From: Rivularia sp034931125
GTDB lineage: Bacteria; Cyanobacteriota; Cyanobacteriia; Cyanobacteriales; Nostocaceae
Direction of reading: 5' to 3'
Assembly: GCF_034931125.1 (NCBI RefSeq)
Contig: NZ_JAYGHM010000008.1
Location: 1-64,000, forward strand
Length of the DNA stretch: 64,000 bases
Part shown: positions 1-8,183 of the stretch, in pieces
How the letters are laid out: every line of letters starts with the position of its first letter
Position numbering within the stretch: position 1 is the stretch's first letter
The notes under the pieces: generated by a model
What the model was told of the DNA's origin: nothing
The model's database searches: none
The model's input: the letters and a program-made list of their open reading frames with translations, nothing else
Translations under genes and position numbers: made by a program

Positions 1-711
1 AAGGCTCGAATTAATTCAATCAAAAAAGATTATCGAGAATTGATACCTGCTAATATACAGGTTCCCGACGATGATGGTTCTTCTTTTATACCTCCTAGTG
101 CCACAGCTACAGCTGGTTTTTTATTCGACTTATTACCCTTTTTTAGAGTGAATAAGACTTTCACTGGGACATCAGTTGACGTAAACACCAAAGCATTTGT
201 TGCAAAACTAAGTTCTAAATTTCGAGAGGCAGATCGATCTAAAGTATCGGTTTATTACCCAGCAGAATATCCTTTGATTAGAGAAGATGCAATTGAAAGT
301 GTTTTTGAGGATATTAGTAATTTGCGACGGTTTCAGCAACAAGCACAAAAGACAATTCCTAATTTGACTCCAGAGCAGCTCGCTAAATTAAAAGAAGTCA
401 ATAAGTCTTTCGATCGATTAGTTGGGGAATTAACTAATCAAAATACAGGGAAAAGTCTTTTGGAAGCCATTGCTAGTTCCCGAAGTCTTCAATCAATTGT
501 AGATTCCGGGCAAAATAAGATATATTTTCTATCTGTGGAAATTCTTGCTGGTGGTACCAACCGTACAAGCCAGACTTTTCTGAGCAATCGCTTGCGTCAT
601 AGCGGTGGTGTAATTGTGAAATATATTGTTTACGACAGAAATGCATTGATTGTGCTTTCTAATGTCCACGATTACCATACTGGTTTCACAAAGGTTCGTG
701 GTTCTAAATAA
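1..711 (+). CDS. Hypothetical protein, 5' end outside window
   Basis: The reading frame is open from the first base, so the true start probably lies upstream of the window; a TTG at 40 is the first possible internal start but has no convincing ribosome site. The visible 236 residues are soluble, with a Gly/Thr-containing segment followed by a charged alpha-helical middle part and a C-terminal beta-rich part. I see no membrane span, signal peptide or catalytic motif and do not recognise the family. It is followed by about 360 bp without a gene before the protease. Confidence 0.6.
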   Translation, partial: KARINSIKKDYRELIPANIQVPDDDGSSFIPPSATATAGFLFDLLPFFRVNKTFTGTSVDVNTKAFVAKLSSKFREADRSKVSVYYPAEYPLIREDAIESVFEDISNLRRFQQQAQKTIPNLTPEQLAKLKEVNKSFDRLVGELTNQNTGKSLLEAIASSRSLQSIVDSGQNKIYFLSVEILAGGTNRTSQTFLSNRLRHSGGVIVKYIVYDRNALIVLSNVHDYHTGFTKVRGSK

Positions 712-992
712 ATAAAGAGAGATAGGTAATTATAAAGCCAGAAGCGAGTAGGAAGCAGGAGAAGAAGAAATTACCTATCTCTTACAAACCGTGAATAGGG
801 ATAAATTTACAAGTTTTAGATTTGAAGCAACCAGATTGTAAAAGTATATTTTATACCTTGAGAGAATAATTCTAAATTTCAATTACAGGAATATTAAGAC
901 TCAAATCTATGCACAAATAGTCTTTGCAAAAAATATACTTTAAATCAAACTGTTGAAAAAACTTGCATCATTTTTAACTATTAGGTAAATTC

Positions 993-1025
993 CCTCACAA
1001 GTTCCTCACATTTTTGTCCTAATTT
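993..1025 (+). promoter_or_regulatory. Direct-repeat activator box plus -10 (copy 1)
   Basis: CCTCA at 993-997 and 1004-1008 (period 11), then 11 nt, then TAATTT at 1020-1025. It reads toward the M4-type protease whose ATG is at 1075, predicting a leader of roughly 40 nt. The rest of the 712-1074 gap holds nothing I can name. Confidence 0.75.
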
Positions 1026-1074
1026 TGAAATCGAAGACAACAAGCAAATTAAACAAAGAAAAAGGAGTATTCAT

Positions 1075-2667
1075 ATGTTTCATGAAGAATCTAGCTTACG
1101 TCATCCTGCTAACAGAAATCGTATTGATGCCCTATTATCCGACAAAGTTGTACAACCAATGGCTTTTGCTTCCCAAGAAAGCAAAGCACTTTTAGAAAAG
1201 CGTCCGGGAGCTTCTCTTAAATGGAATACCATGACTGGAACTCCTAGCTGGATCGAAGGTAAACTATCGATGGCAATGGCAGGTAGTGCGACTGGAGCCA
1301 GTCAATCCTTCTTGATGGAAAACTCTAAAGTTTTAGGGATAAGTGCAGACGATGCAGAAGAACTAACTCAGATTGATTCCTTTGATTGGAACGGACTACA
1401 GTTCATGCGTCTCCAGCAAAATCATCAGGGATTACCCGTTTTTGGGGCAAGTGTTTTGGTAGGTGTAGATGATAAGAATCAAGTTCGGATGGTGACAAGT
1501 GGTCTGCGTCCCCAAATTTCCGTTCAACGTAGCGAGAAGACTATATCTCTGAAAGAGGCTCGTCAGATTGCTCGAAAAGATTTGGGAGAAGCAATGGAGT
1601 TGAGGGGTGCTATTACCCACAAAACTGTCCTTTATCCCACCAAGCAGGGACACGTAGAAACCTATCACTTAACCGTTCCGGCTGAAAACCCCTTGGGTGA
1701 CTGGGAATACTTCATCGATGTCCAGAATGGGGAAATTGTGGACAGCTACAACTCGATGATGTTCCATTCAAATTACTTTGCTCCTCGGGCAAGAGTTTAC
1801 CCTGAAAATCCAGAGGATACAGCGCTGAAAACCGTGATGTTGCGCGATATCAAGTCTCCCTACAATAAATTAGATGGTGAATATTGTAAGGTAATTAACG
1901 AAGACGCACCAGCAGCAATGGCAAGCAGCAATTATCGATTTGACTTTTCTCCTGAGAATACCCATTTTGATGAATGTCAGGTCTATTATGCTGTAGAAAA
2001 AGTTTACCAATACTTTCTCGATTTAGGATTCAGAGGATTTAAAGTTAACAACGTCTATGGCAAGGCTAACAGTGGACAATTAGCTGCAAACGTTCATACC
2101 GGAACCAATTACGATAACGCTTATTACAGTCCTGCAACAGGACAAATTTACTTCGGTGATGGCAGTTATCCAGGGAATGCCTACGGACTCAACGACTTGG
2201 CTAAGGAGGTCGATGTAGTTGCTCATGAGTTCACCCATGCCTTAATAGATGAATATCACCCTGGTATGTTTGGAACTGAAGGAGCAGCACTACACGAAGG
2301 TTATTCTGATTATTTCGGAGCCTCTTTAACAGATGATTCTGAAGTCGGAGAGTATGTTGTACCAGCCCCCGAAGCAAGTGGAGTGATTCGCAATTGCGAC
2401 AATAACTTAAGATATCCTGATGCTCCAACAGAACCTCATGCTCGCGGTAAAGTTTGGGCAGGAGCTTGCTGGGACTTGAGGAAAGAACTGGGACAAGAAG
2501 TTTCCGACTTCCTGATTTTTGGTAGTGTACTTATTTTGGGAACAACTTCCCCTACATTCAAGTACGCTAAGGATATACTCCTACTGATCGATCAATACTG
2601 GTGTGGTAGCGAGTATAAAGCAACCATTAAGCGGATCTTTGAAGCCGAACGAGGAATTCCTGTTTAA
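1075..2667 (+). CDS. Thermolysin-like (M4/M36-type) zinc metalloprotease
   Basis: A zinc endopeptidase of the gluzincin clan. H384-E-F-T-H388 supplies two zinc ligands and the catalytic Glu, and E408 in HEGYSDYFG is the third ligand. The C-terminal block EPHARGKVWAGACWDL resembles the fungalysin (M36) region carrying the transition-state His more than the classical thermolysin one. The first ~230 residues look like an FTP/PepSY inhibitory propeptide. No signal peptide is visible, so export, if any, is non-classical, as in protealysin-like proteases. The start at 1075 has an AAAGGAG ribosome site. It lies directly behind a copy of the shared direct-repeat promoter, which ties it to the island regulon. 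Substrate unknown. Confidence 0.9.
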   Translation: MFHEESSLRHPANRNRIDALLSDKVVQPMAFASQESKALLEKRPGASLKWNTMTGTPSWIEGKLSMAMAGSATGASQSFLMENSKVLGISADDAEELTQIDSFDWNGLQFMRLQQNHQGLPVFGASVLVGVDDKNQVRMVTSGLRPQISVQRSEKTISLKEARQIARKDLGEAMELRGAITHKTVLYPTKQGHVETYHLTVPAENPLGDWEYFIDVQNGEIVDSYNSMMFHSNYFAPRARVYPENPEDTALKTVMLRDIKSPYNKLDGEYCKVINEDAPAAMASSNYRFDFSPENTHFDECQVYYAVEKVYQYFLDLGFRGFKVNNVYGKANSGQLAANVHTGTNYDNAYYSPATGQIYFGDGSYPGNAYGLNDLAKEVDVVAHEFTHALIDEYHPGMFGTEGAALHEGYSDYFGASLTDDSEVGEYVVPAPEASGVIRNCDNNLRYPDAPTEPHARGKVWAGACWDLRKELGQEVSDFLIFGSVLILGTTSPTFKYAKDILLLIDQYWCGSEYKATIKRIFEAERGIPV

Positions 2668-2720
2668 TATTAGTGCTTGATTGCATTAATTATGATGGGT
2701 TCGTTTTCCCCGGAACCGTC

Positions 2721-2748
2721 GGGAGACGTAGCACTGCTACGTCTCTAC
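2721..2748. repeat. Dispersed palindrome (AGACGTNGCA family)
   Basis: A near-perfect inverted repeat built around AGACGTAGCA / TGCTACGTCT. Relatives occur in this window at 10679-10700, 12451-12472, 20060-20080 and 21529-21556. It could form a hairpin downstream of the protease and may act in transcription termination. Confidence 0.7.
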
Positions 2749-2820
2749 AAACCGTTAAAATAAATGAAAAGAATTACTATTACTCCACTCTCTCCTGATT
2801 TTTGGAGAGGGGTGAGTATA

Positions 2821-2872
2821 ATTCGTAATTCGTAATTCGTAATTCGTAATTCGTAATTCGTAATTCGTAATT
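2821..2872. repeat. Short tandem repeat, 7 x ATTCGTA
   Basis: Seven exact copies of a 7-bp unit followed by a partial unit. Heptanucleotide tandem repeats of this kind are common between genes of heterocystous cyanobacteria. The 2668-3033 gap otherwise contains only the palindrome at 2721. Confidence 0.9.
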
Positions 2873-3033
2873 AATGCCCCATAAATTAAATTTAGGGGCT
2901 TCGGTAGAGTCATTACCACGGATAAATCCGTCTTGCTCAGACCTTAAAATTTTACTCGGTGAGGTTCGGACAATTTCTGAAACTACAAAATTCACGATTT
3001 ATAATCCCCTGGCTGTGATGATATTGTAGGATT

Positions 3034-3576
3034 ATGAACAAGCGTTTCCTTCAACAACTGATTTTAATCACCATTTTTATATCTTTTTTAGGATTCATAA
3101 CTGTTATGGCAATGGGTACACTTAATCACAATCCTTTCCCCAAGCAAGATGGTAATCTAATTGCAGAGTTAGAATTTAAAGATGGGCAGATGGGCTTTGT
3201 AGGTATTTCTGGAACATCTTGGACAATCCTTCCTGATGGAACCTCTAGGGCTAATCGTTTTGTTAACGATACAGTGTCATCTGCTTACAAAACCTGCCTT
3301 CTTGATAAACGGGAGTTAGCAAGTATTGCTAAAGTTCTATCCGATGTTAATTTCGCCGAACTCCCTCCTGATATCCCATCCGAACCAACTATTAATCCCC
3401 ACCTTCTCACTGTTCGTGTAGGAGAAAAATCATCAACACTGCAATTGCAAGCTGGTGAAACTATTGAAAATGCTTTGAAAACAGAGCAAAATAAACAGGA
3501 AACTCCTCGATGGAAATTCTTGACTGTTGCAGGGGAAATCAATCAACTGATACGGAAAAACTGCGGTGATTATTAG
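3034..3576 (+). CDS. Hypothetical protein with N-terminal membrane anchor
   Basis: A 180-residue protein. Residues 8-28 form a hydrophobic segment after a short basic N-terminus (MNKR), so it is either a signal peptide or an anchor; the rest should be periplasmic. The body is beta-rich with a conserved-looking 'W-x-I-L-P-D-G' segment near residue 65 and single cysteines near 89 and 177 that could pair. No family recognised. The gene stands alone between the tandem repeat and the convergent rhodanese gene. Confidence 0.6.
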   Translation: MNKRFLQQLILITIFISFLGFITVMAMGTLNHNPFPKQDGNLIAELEFKDGQMGFVGISGTSWTILPDGTSRANRFVNDTVSSAYKTCLLDKRELASIAKVLSDVNFAELPPDIPSEPTINPHLLTVRVGEKSSTLQLQAGETIENALKTEQNKQETPRWKFLTVAGEINQLIRKNCGDY

Positions 3577-3632
3577 TTAGGTGCTAGCAAAAAAATACCG
3601 TAAGTGATGCCGCTAATAGTAGCCATTGCTAT

Positions 3633-4196
3633 TCAAACCAGCATATCTTCGGGGTCAACTTCCGGTTGGTTGTAAGGTAATTTCGCTAGTAACAGTGCCA
3701 TAGCGCAAGTATCTGTGATTCCAGCAAATACTAATCCAGCACCTACAAAACCACTGAGAATAAGAAACCACGGAGATACAAAAGCACCTAAAACGGTTCC
3801 TAAGAATACTAAAGAACCTGCTACAATTTGAACTTGGCGAAACATACTAATTGGTGCTTTTTTATTCATCTGAGTAGGATATCCTGCATTTTTCCAAGTT
3901 GGCAAACCTCCTTTTAAATGAATAACTTCTTTAAAACCCGCAGCAAACATTTTATCGGCAGCTTTAGCCGAACGATTACCTGACTGACACTGTAAAACAA
4001 TCTTTCTGTGTGCTTCGTTTGATATTTTTCCAGGATGAAAATGAGAAAGAGGCATTAATTTAGCACCAGGGATATGTTCGCCTGCAAATTCGTTTTTTTC
4101 CCTAACATCAATTAACAATGCTCCATCTTCTTCCATCAATTGCTTGAGCGTGGCAGCATCAACTTCTTGCAGTTTGTTTTCAACAAAGCTCGTCAT
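3633..4196 (-). CDS. Rhodanese-like protein with DUF2892-type membrane tail
   Basis: Residues 10-110 form a rhodanese domain with active-site Cys70 in the loop CQSGNRS, expected to carry a persulfide. The remaining ~75 residues contain two hydrophobic spans that resemble the DUF2892 family, anchoring the domain at the membrane. I chose the ATG at 4196 because AAAAGGA precedes it at good spacing; an in-frame ATG at 4238 has no support. It lies 158 bp downstream of the persulfide-dioxygenase-like MBL gene on the same strand. The pair is a known combination in sulfide/persulfide detoxification, with the dioxygenase making sulfite and the rhodanese moving sulfane sulfur. Confidence 0.85.
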   Translation of the reverse strand: MTSFVENKLQEVDAATLKQLMEEDGALLIDVREKNEFAGEHIPGAKLMPLSHFHPGKISNEAHRKIVLQCQSGNRSAKAADKMFAAGFKEVIHLKGGLPTWKNAGYPTQMNKKAPISMFRQVQIVAGSLVFLGTVLGAFVSPWFLILSGFVGAGLVFAGITDTCAMALLLAKLPYNQPEVDPEDMLV

Positions 4197-4290
4197 AATG
4201 ATATATCCTTTTTGAAGATAAATACTCATTTTAGTCACCAGTGAGCAGTTATGAGTTAGGAGTAATTAAGATCAAAGTTCAAAGGTCACC

Positions 4291-4353
4291 TTGTCCCCTT
4301 GTCCCCTTGTCCCCTTGTCTCCCTATCCCCCCATCTCCCTATCCCCCCATCCC
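4291..4353. repeat. Low-complexity CCCCTTGT / CCATCTCC tract
   Basis: Iterations of CCCCTTGT followed by CCCTATCCCCCCATCT-type units between the MBL and rhodanese genes. Related tracts lie at about 34555-34590 and inside the PEP synthase gene (33211-33267), so the sequence appears mobile or expandable in this genome. Confidence 0.7.
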
Positions 4354-4354
4354 T

Positions 4355-5047
4355 TCATGCTGCAACCCTACCGCATAGCTCATTAGCTGGAACTGCTTCC
4401 ATGATTTTTTTCGGATTGGGAAGGTCTAAATTGTTCATTAATTCGATAAATTCTGAGCGGTTACGTCCTGCAAACCGAGGATTGAATTGTTTTTCTTCAC
4501 CGATAGTGGAAACTGTGTGTCCTCTGTAGTCGTGGGCTGGATAAACTAATGTTTCTGGAGGTAGAGTAAACAAGTTTTGTGTTACTGAGTCGTATAAAGT
4601 GCCTGCATCACCATTTTGAAAATCGGTACGACCGCAACCGCGAATAAACAGCGCATCTCCAGTTAATACCCGGTCTTTATTAACTAAATATGCCATGTGG
4701 CAGCTTGTATGACCGGGAGTTGCGATCGCCTTAATATTTACCTTACCAACTCCGAGACTATTACCTGCTTTAATTCTAACATCTGCACAAGCTACGGTTG
4801 AGTGTTCCGGAACTACACCCAAACAACCTGTAAGTTGACGAAGTTTGTCAGTACCCGTGATATGGTCGGCGTGTACGTGGGTTTCTAAACAGCAGTCTAG
4901 AATTAAACCCAATTCTTGAATTAATTTATAATCTCGCTCTACCTGTTCTAGTACGGAGTCAACTAACACTGCTTCTTTCGTTGACTCATCCGCTATCAGG
5001 TAAGTATAAGTAGAAGTTTCGGGATCAAACAATTGACGAAATATCAT
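4355..5047 (-). CDS. Persulfide dioxygenase-like MBL-fold hydrolase (ETHE1 type)
   Basis: A 230-residue metallo-beta-lactamase-fold protein with metal-binding H57-x-H59-x-D61-H62 (THVHADH), a second PGHT motif, and GDALFIRGCGRTDFQNG, which is characteristic of the ETHE1/sulfur dioxygenase branch; YPAHDYRG follows near the C-terminus. The expected reaction is oxidation of glutathione persulfide to sulfite with one Fe. It is the first gene of a pair with the membrane rhodanese. The start at 5047 lies about 40 nt behind a copy of the shared direct-repeat promoter (5088-5120). Confidence 0.9.
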   Translation of the reverse strand: MIFRQLFDPETSTYTYLIADESTKEAVLVDSVLEQVERDYKLIQELGLILDCCLETHVHADHITGTDKLRQLTGCLGVVPEHSTVACADVRIKAGNSLGVGKVNIKAIATPGHTSCHMAYLVNKDRVLTGDALFIRGCGRTDFQNGDAGTLYDSVTQNLFTLPPETLVYPAHDYRGHTVSTIGEEKQFNPRFAGRNRSEFIELMNNLDLPNPKKIMEAVPANELCGRVAA

Positions 5048-5087
5048 GATGCAGTTCTCCTGTATGGTTCGTATAGGTTCTAATTAC

Positions 5088-5120
5088 AACTTAGGAAAAG
5101 AATTTGAGGAACTTATGAGG
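5088..5120 (-). promoter_or_regulatory. Direct-repeat activator box plus -10 (copy 2)
   Basis: On the minus strand: CCTCA at 5120-5116 and 5109-5105, 11 nt, then TAAGTT at 5093-5088. It drives the MBL/rhodanese pair (ATG at 5047). Confidence 0.75.
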
Positions 5121-5146
5121 AAAATGGCGATTAGCGATGTTATGTG

Positions 5147-5833
5147 TCAACTCTCTAAATCCTGTGATGGGTGACGACGCTGACGAAATATTCCTGTTTG
5201 ATTTATTCCTGTAATCAGCATGATAATTAATCCCAAACCTACCAACAGAACATAAATTGGCTTGAAGAAATCCCCTAGATAGCTTCCTTGATGAATTCTC
5301 AGAAAAATTGCTGCATTCTCCGAGGACATTCCAAACCAGCTTTTTCCCAATCGATAAATTACACCCGTTACCGCACTTACTGTTAAAGGTAAAAATACAA
5401 TGGGTGCGAATATACGGTGAACTTTACGAACATTGAGTTTTCTTGGTTGAGCAGCACGATTTTGACGCTCATAAGCTGATGTGCAGCTAAATTGTATAAC
5501 AGGAAAACCTGAAAATATTGTAGTGCGAGCATCTTGCTCGCTAGTATTATACAAATTAAATGCGTAACAGCTTATTCCACTCATACTCAAACCAGTAATA
5601 ATCATTCCTAATAGTCCCAAACCAACTAAAAGCACGTAAATCGGTACTAGTGGAGTTCCAAGATATTCTCCTTGATGAATCATCATGAAGATATTTCCTA
5701 CCTTGTTTGACATTCCAAACCAACTTTTTCCCAGTCGGTAAATAATTCCTGTCAAAGCACTAATTAACAAAGGTAGAAAGATAATTAAAGCAGTTTTACG
5801 ATGGAGTTTACGAAAGAATCCAGATGCAGCCAT
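5147..5833 (-). CDS. Duplicated PepSY-associated membrane protein
   Basis: The 228 residues consist of two copies of a ~95-residue unit. Each has a basic amphipathic start (RKLHRKTA / RKVHRIFA), a hydrophobic span, the invariant IYRLGKSWFGMS, an I-HQG-YLG segment, and a second span IYVLLVGLGL followed by MLITG or MIITG. This matches PepSY-TM-like helper proteins, with four spans in total. The linker between the halves is partly encoded by a dispersed palindrome (5521-5543), suggesting a repeat-mediated tandem duplication. It follows the DUF302 gene by 66 bp. Function unknown; PepSY-TM proteins often accompany envelope or metal stress genes. Confidence 0.75.
   Translation of the reverse strand: MAASGFFRKLHRKTALIIFLPLLISALTGIIYRLGKSWFGMSNKVGNIFMMIHQGEYLGTPLVPIYVLLVGLGLLGMIITGLSMSGISCYAFNLYNTSEQDARTTIFSGFPVIQFSCTSAYERQNRAAQPRKLNVRKVHRIFAPIVFLPLTVSAVTGVIYRLGKSWFGMSSENAAIFLRIHQGSYLGDFFKPIYVLLVGLGLIIMLITGINQTGIFRQRRHPSQDLES
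5521..5543. repeat. Palindrome inside a coding sequence
   Basis: An inverted repeat around GCGAGCATCTTGCTCGC, in frame within the linker of the duplicated PepSY-TM gene. A relative (GGGAGCAAGATGCTCCC) lies between genes at about 14346-14362. Confidence 0.7.
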
Positions 5834-5899
5834 GATTACTCCAAATTGAATAAGCGTTAATTAGTAAAGCGATAATCGAAAATCAAAATTTGCTAGCCA

Positions 5900-6286
5900 T
5901 CATAAACTATCAATTACTGTTTTTAGCTTACTTCTTACCTGTTCGGCTATATCCTTAAGCAGCGGATTGCTGATAGATTGCATTGAAGCAACAGGATCTA
6001 CAGCAGCAATTTCTACACTATCTTGCTCTTTTTGCTGTACGATGACATTGCAAGGTAGCATCGTGCCGATTTTGTCTTCTGCTTCTAAAGCTTTATAGGC
6101 TGATGATGGTTCGCAAGCACCGAGAATAGTGTAGCTACGAAAATCCACATCGAGCTTTTTTTCCATGACTTCGGCAACGTTAACTTCTGTAAGCACGCCA
6201 AAACCCTGTTGTCTAAGTTGAGCTTTCACCTTTAAAATTGCTTCGGAAAAAGGGATATGCAAAATTTTACTGAAATAATAACTCAT
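5900..6286 (-). CDS. DUF302 domain protein
   Basis: The 128 residues match the DUF302 fold: an N-terminal strand-helix (residues 10-30), the QGFGVLTEVNV segment, LGACEPSSAYKALEAED, and an LPCNVIVQQ strand with a Cys. DUF302 proteins are often neighbours of rhodanese/MBL sulfur genes, as here. The gene lies between the lipoprotein (109 bp upstream) and the PepSY-TM gene (66 bp downstream), all on the minus strand, so a lipoprotein-DUF302-PepSY transcript from the promoter at 7025-7057 is likely. Biochemical role not known. Confidence 0.85.
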   Translation of the reverse strand: MSYYFSKILHIPFSEAILKVKAQLRQQGFGVLTEVNVAEVMEKKLDVDFRSYTILGACEPSSAYKALEAEDKIGTMLPCNVIVQQKEQDSVEIAAVDPVASMQSISNPLLKDIAEQVRSKLKTVIDSL

Positions 6287-6395
6287 GATTTATGATCCAA
6301 AAACGATTAGCTAATTCAATCAAATGTATGTTTTTTCCAACCACTCCACACAGGGAAACCATCTTGCGATCGCAGTACTAAAGGTAAATATATTT

Positions 6396-6980
6396 TTATT
6401 CTGCCTCACATAGGTAAGGAAACATATCTAAAAACCAATCTGATTCTTGTTGTTTTCTGTCACTCCATAAAGAAAAACCTTTTTGATCGCGTAACTTAAA
6501 TATAGTATCTTCTTGCTTAACTTCAGCCGCAAGAATGGCGCTTTCTCCCTTTAATATAATTCTCGAACCTGTTATTTCTACCGTATCGTTTGGATTTATT
6601 TCAATATCTTGATTTTCGATATACCAAACTGGTGCTAAGTGAACGGGAATAGTTTCTTTATCTGTTTTTACCTGTAGACTTACACCATTTCCAACAGTAT
6701 CTACACTCAAAACTTCCCCTTTAATTGTTTCTACAGTTTCAAGATTGTAAATGATATCATTGTAACTTTCATAGAACCATTGTGGACATTCATTTGGGGC
6801 TATATTTTCGGAAAACTTCTGATGAACTTGTGATATTTTTGGGGTTGTATCAAAACTAGAATTAGAAGATAAAAAAAACTTTTGCGAAGAACGAAAAAAA
6901 CTACAACCTGTTAAAAGTTGCAAGGATAACGCAAAAGCGAATACATAAATTAGCACTTTAGGGCATCGTATTGTTTTCAT
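6396..6980 (-). CDS. Predicted lipoprotein with OB-like domain
   Basis: The N-terminus has a basic start, a hydrophobic stretch and the lipobox LLTGC (Cys26), so the mature 169-residue protein should be lipid-anchored. Residues 80-165 are beta-rich (GEVLSVDTVGNGVSLQV, IPVHLAPVWYI, DTVEITGSRI, ILAAEVKQ), consistent with an OB-like fold. I do not recognise a specific family. It is the first gene of the group leading to DUF302 and PepSY-TM and has the direct-repeat promoter about 45 bp upstream. Confidence 0.7.
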   Translation of the reverse strand: MKTIRCPKVLIYVFAFALSLQLLTGCSFFRSSQKFFLSSNSSFDTTPKISQVHQKFSENIAPNECPQWFYESYNDIIYNLETVETIKGEVLSVDTVGNGVSLQVKTDKETIPVHLAPVWYIENQDIEINPNDTVEITGSRIILKGESAILAAEVKQEDTIFKLRDQKGFSLWSDRKQQESDWFLDMFPYLCEAE

Positions 6981-7024
6981 AAAAGCCCTCCTAGCTTCAT
7001 AGCAATAATTATCTTTCTATTTCC

Positions 7025-7057
7025 AAATTAGGTAATTAATTTGAGGAAGTTGTGAAG
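7025..7057 (-). promoter_or_regulatory. Direct-repeat activator box plus -10 (copy 3)
   Basis: On the minus strand: TTCTTCA then TTCCTCA with 11-bp period (7057-7053 and 7046-7042), 11 nt, then TAATTT at 7030-7025. It points at the lipoprotein start (6980). Confidence 0.7.
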
Positions 7058-7221
7058 AAATGGGAGTCGGTAATCGTTAACTTAACGGTGTAAGTACCAT
7101 TTTGACTGTAATTATGACTTGGATTGAGAAATTCTTCTCTCTCCCTCACTCCCTCACTCGTCAAAACGCTACTATCTCCAAACTCCCACTGAATAGTATG
7201 GTCCCCAACTGTCCGCTCCAA
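7036..7221 (-). pseudogene. PKD-domain remnant
   Basis: A short open stretch reads WEFGD ... NPSHNYSQNGTYTVKLTITD, the hallmark end of a PKD beta-sandwich domain found in surface proteins and secreted enzymes. There is no proper start, signal or remaining domain, and a low-complexity CTCACTCC tract interrupts it. Its 3' end overlaps copy 3 of the promoter. I read it as debris of a larger surface protein. Confidence 0.55.
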
Positions 7222-7225
7222 TCGG

Positions 7226-7324
7226 TTTGTTAGCGTTCAAGAAAAAGTCTCTGCTTCTACTCACAATCAGGCTTTTAATGCACTTTTATTTTTATATCGA
7301 GAAGTTTTAAATATCGATTTATGA
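7226..7324 (+). pseudogene. Tyrosine recombinase (integron-integrase-like) fragment
   Basis: The frame reads KVSASTHNQAFNALLFLYRE and continues VLNIDL before a TGA at 7322. This is the core-binding (SAM-like) segment of IntI/XerC-type tyrosine recombinases. The catalytic domain is absent, so it is a dead fragment. It abuts the PKD remnant, marking 7.0-7.4 kb as a junction of old mobile-element debris; 7325-7446 holds nothing else I can name. Confidence 0.6.
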
Positions 7325-7446
7325 CCAAACGAGCGATCGCCATAGACCAGTCTTTACCTATCGCGCCAAACAAAATCATCGTGGAAAGCCTACCTCAAAC
7401 ATTCTCCACCATAAACCAAAATAACAAATCGATTTTAAATTAATTC

Positions 7447-8127
7447 CTATTTCTCACCCTGTTGCCTTTCCCGCAACCGTTCCAAACCATCGAGAATCAA
7501 ATCCAACCCAAACTCAAAATCATGCAAACCATCGTACCGACCTTCGATGACGTAATGGGCAAGTCGATTCATGTAGGGATACTTCTCTGGAGGAATAAAC
7601 GAGATAAACTTTTCTGCCTGTTGGGCATATTCCCCAGGCTCGAAAGGGAAATTTAACTCTTGGAGCGTAAACCCATAAATGTGGTTGTCGATCGCATTCC
7701 AAGCATGATCGGCAGTCTCAAAGGAAAAACCAGCTTCCCGCAAACATCCCAAAGTCGCATCAACATAGCGCAACATTGCCGACCCCACATTCACCCGCGA
7801 CATCATTGCCATTGTAGCCCAAGGATGACGCAACAATACAGTGTGTGCCGAGATTGCCCGTCGCCGCATGGCTGTTTTCCAATCAATTTTCGGGTCGGGT
7901 AACTCAATTTCTGCAACCACCATATCGACAATCCCATCCAAGATATCGTCCTTATTGGTGACGTGATTGTACAGCGACATTGCCTTGACACCAAGTTCCT
8001 GGGCAATTTTCCGCATCGACAGCGCTTCAATCCCATCCCCATCTGCCATCCGCAGCGCCACTTGCAATACCCGCTCTCGACTCAAAGGCAATGGGGGCAG
8101 CGATTTCGAGTTACTCGTTTTTTCCAT
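7447..8127 (-). CDS. TetR-family transcriptional repressor
   Basis: A 226-residue regulator. Residues 16-65 form the TetR helix-turn-helix (RVLQVALRMADGDGIEALSMRKIAQELGV, then MSLYNHV), and the remainder is an all-helical ligand/dimer domain of the TetR_C type. It is divergent from the oxidoreductase at 8313. The intergenic space carries two tandem palindromes of CTTAYAGTGTAAG (8192-8222) that overlap a -35/-10, the natural operator for this repressor. Ligand unknown. Confidence 0.9.
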   Translation of the reverse strand: MEKTSNSKSLPPLPLSRERVLQVALRMADGDGIEALSMRKIAQELGVKAMSLYNHVTNKDDILDGIVDMVVAEIELPDPKIDWKTAMRRRAISAHTVLLRHPWATMAMMSRVNVGSAMLRYVDATLGCLREAGFSFETADHAWNAIDNHIYGFTLQELNFPFEPGEYAQQAEKFISFIPPEKYPYMNRLAHYVIEGRYDGLHDFEFGLDLILDGLERLRERQQGEK

Positions 8128-8183
8128 TTCATCCCGGTTACATGAATTTTTTCTAGCCTGAAGTCAATCTTAAATGATTTATC

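Noticed and set aside
2821..2872. Heptamer array as a CRISPR array or attachment site
   Set aside because: Direct 7-bp units without spacers; an ordinary short tandem repeat.
7960..8161. Short plus-strand ORFs opposite the TetR gene
   Set aside because: Shadows of the regulator's coding sequence; no independent start signals.
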